Origin: Helicobacter acinonychis
GTDB lineage: Bacteria; Campylobacterota; Campylobacteria; Campylobacterales; Helicobacteraceae
Length of the DNA stretch: 64,000 nucleotides
Direction of reading: 5' to 3'
Assembly: GCF_900461455.1 (NCBI RefSeq)
Contig: NZ_UGIA01000001.1
Span: 1,451,565-1,515,564 of the forward strand
Below the pieces are notes generated by a model. The model worked only from the letters and a program-made list of their open reading frames with translations, was not told the origin of the DNA and did not search any database. The position numbers and the translations under genes are program-made. Shown here piece after piece: positions 63,357 to 64,000 of this stretch; the first letter of the stretch is position 1; every line of letters starts with the position of its first letter.

Positions 63357-64000
63357 TTATCCATTCAAATAAGCATGAAAATTATCTTTTGTTTCGCCTT
63401 CTATCGCATCTTTTTTGCTATGCAAAAGCCTTGTTTTAAAAGCTATGGCTAATTCCATACGCTTGCTTTGGGCGTATTCTTTTTTATCGTGTTCACTGAA
63501 CAAATCTTCAATTTGCTTGAATTTTTTATCGCATTGTGAGAGTTGTAGGATTATGATAGAATTTCCCATTCTTTCATTAGCTTCTTTAAATTGTTCGCTA
63601 GTTGCTTGCTGGTCAGCATCATCTTTTCTATCATCATCTATCAAAACAATGGGTCTATTATCTAGCTCAAGGAGTTTTTGAATGGTTTCTTTCATCTCGT
63701 TTGAATCGTTTTTAAGCCCTGAAATGGGTAAGAAAGTGAAATCAATGGGGCGTTTTTTTGTATTCTCGCTTATTGAAATACAATTTAAAAGCGCTCAAAT
63801 AACAATAATCCGTGATGCCTTCCCACAAGATGATTCGGGTGTTTTTTAGGGTCGCAAAAAACATGCTGACCCACCCCTAAAGAGCGCTTGATTTTATCTA
63901 GGGCATCGGAGTCTCTGCGTGCATTATTTAGGGAATAATTAAAGTTATTCTTAATCGCAGAGCCTTTTATTTCTTTTTCTACAATCCTTATTTCATCTAA
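63357..64000 (-). pseudogene. C-terminal remnant of an OLD-like TOPRIM endonuclease (runs off the window)
   Basis: Read from the right edge, three frames join into one protein. Segment one ends F-C-D-P-K-K. Segment two is R-I-I-L-W-E-G-I-T-D-Y-C-Y-L, a TOPRIM motif in which the family V-E-G reads W-E-G. Segment three is D-F-T-F-L-P-I-S-G-L-K then L-D-N-R-P-I-V-L-I-D-D-D-R, the TOPRIM D-x-D. The shifts fit an extra A in an A6 run (63842-63847) and in an A7 run (63753-63759). OLD-family proteins are ATPase-nucleases with anti-phage roles (OLD, Gabija GajA), but the ATPase part would be outside the window, so the family call rests on the TOPRIM region alone. Confidence 0.6.

Overview
The window is chromosomal DNA of a gastric Helicobacter of the H. 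pylori / H. acinonychis group. The evidence is direct: rpoB and rpoC are fused into one 2890-residue ORF, and there is a CrdA/CrdB/CzcB/CzcA copper block, a tRNA-tuf-rpmG-trnW-secE-nusG-rplKAJL-rpoBC-rpsL-rpsG-fusA cluster, and low-GC, A/T-tract-rich DNA. Nearly every intact protein matches an H. pylori family. EF-Tu carries several substitutions relative to the H. pylori sequence I remember, and several genes are broken, so a close relative such as H. acinonychis or a divergent H. pylori lineage is possible. That identification is from memory and is not proven here.

Layout: 1-1340 is the 3' part of ftsI (PBP). 1343-2291 (-) holds two decayed genes, a four-helix-type membrane protein and a lipoprotein. 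2401-4471 has a small membrane protein, sppA and purU. 4472-6974 is a type IIG restriction-modification gene split by a 13-bp tandem duplication. 6975-7492 is a structured intergenic region with a candidate small-peptide/antisense-RNA locus. 7493-13221 is the copper efflux block crdA-crdB-czcB-czcA. 13258-23537 runs hemN-like, cytochrome c553, nudH-lysC-hobA-holB-folP, a flagellar-regulon candidate with a sigma54-type promoter, two membrane proteins, a DUF507 protein and carA. 23634-25079 (-) is rhodanese-hemD plus crcB. 25151-29418 is dld-uppS-ABC ATPase. 29487-29668 is 6S RNA, followed by purD, an RDD protein, lptD, a phosphoribosyltransferase-like gene, pnp and atpE. 37072-37298 has two tRNA-Leu genes, then a HAD phosphatase and an ABC exporter (-). 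40110-57160 is the tRNA/translation/transcription supercluster. 57161-64000 has a decayed aldo-keto reductase, a secreted repeat protein, waaF, hisS, a frameshifted asd, a small secreted protein and the broken end of an OLD-like TOPRIM protein.

Functionally most of the window is housekeeping: ribosome and RNA polymerase, peptidoglycan and undecaprenyl supply, LPS export and core, folate/purine/pyrimidine synthesis, and DnaA/DNA polymerase partners. The accessory content is small: the broken type IIG system, the OLD-like remnant, the tandem-repeat secreted protein, the possible type I toxin-antitoxin-like locus and the copper efflux block. A recurring theme is gene breakage by one-base changes in short homopolymers or by short tandem duplications. 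The most puzzling case is asd, an amino-acid and peptidoglycan-precursor gene, where three one-base losses lie within about 130 bp of the start.
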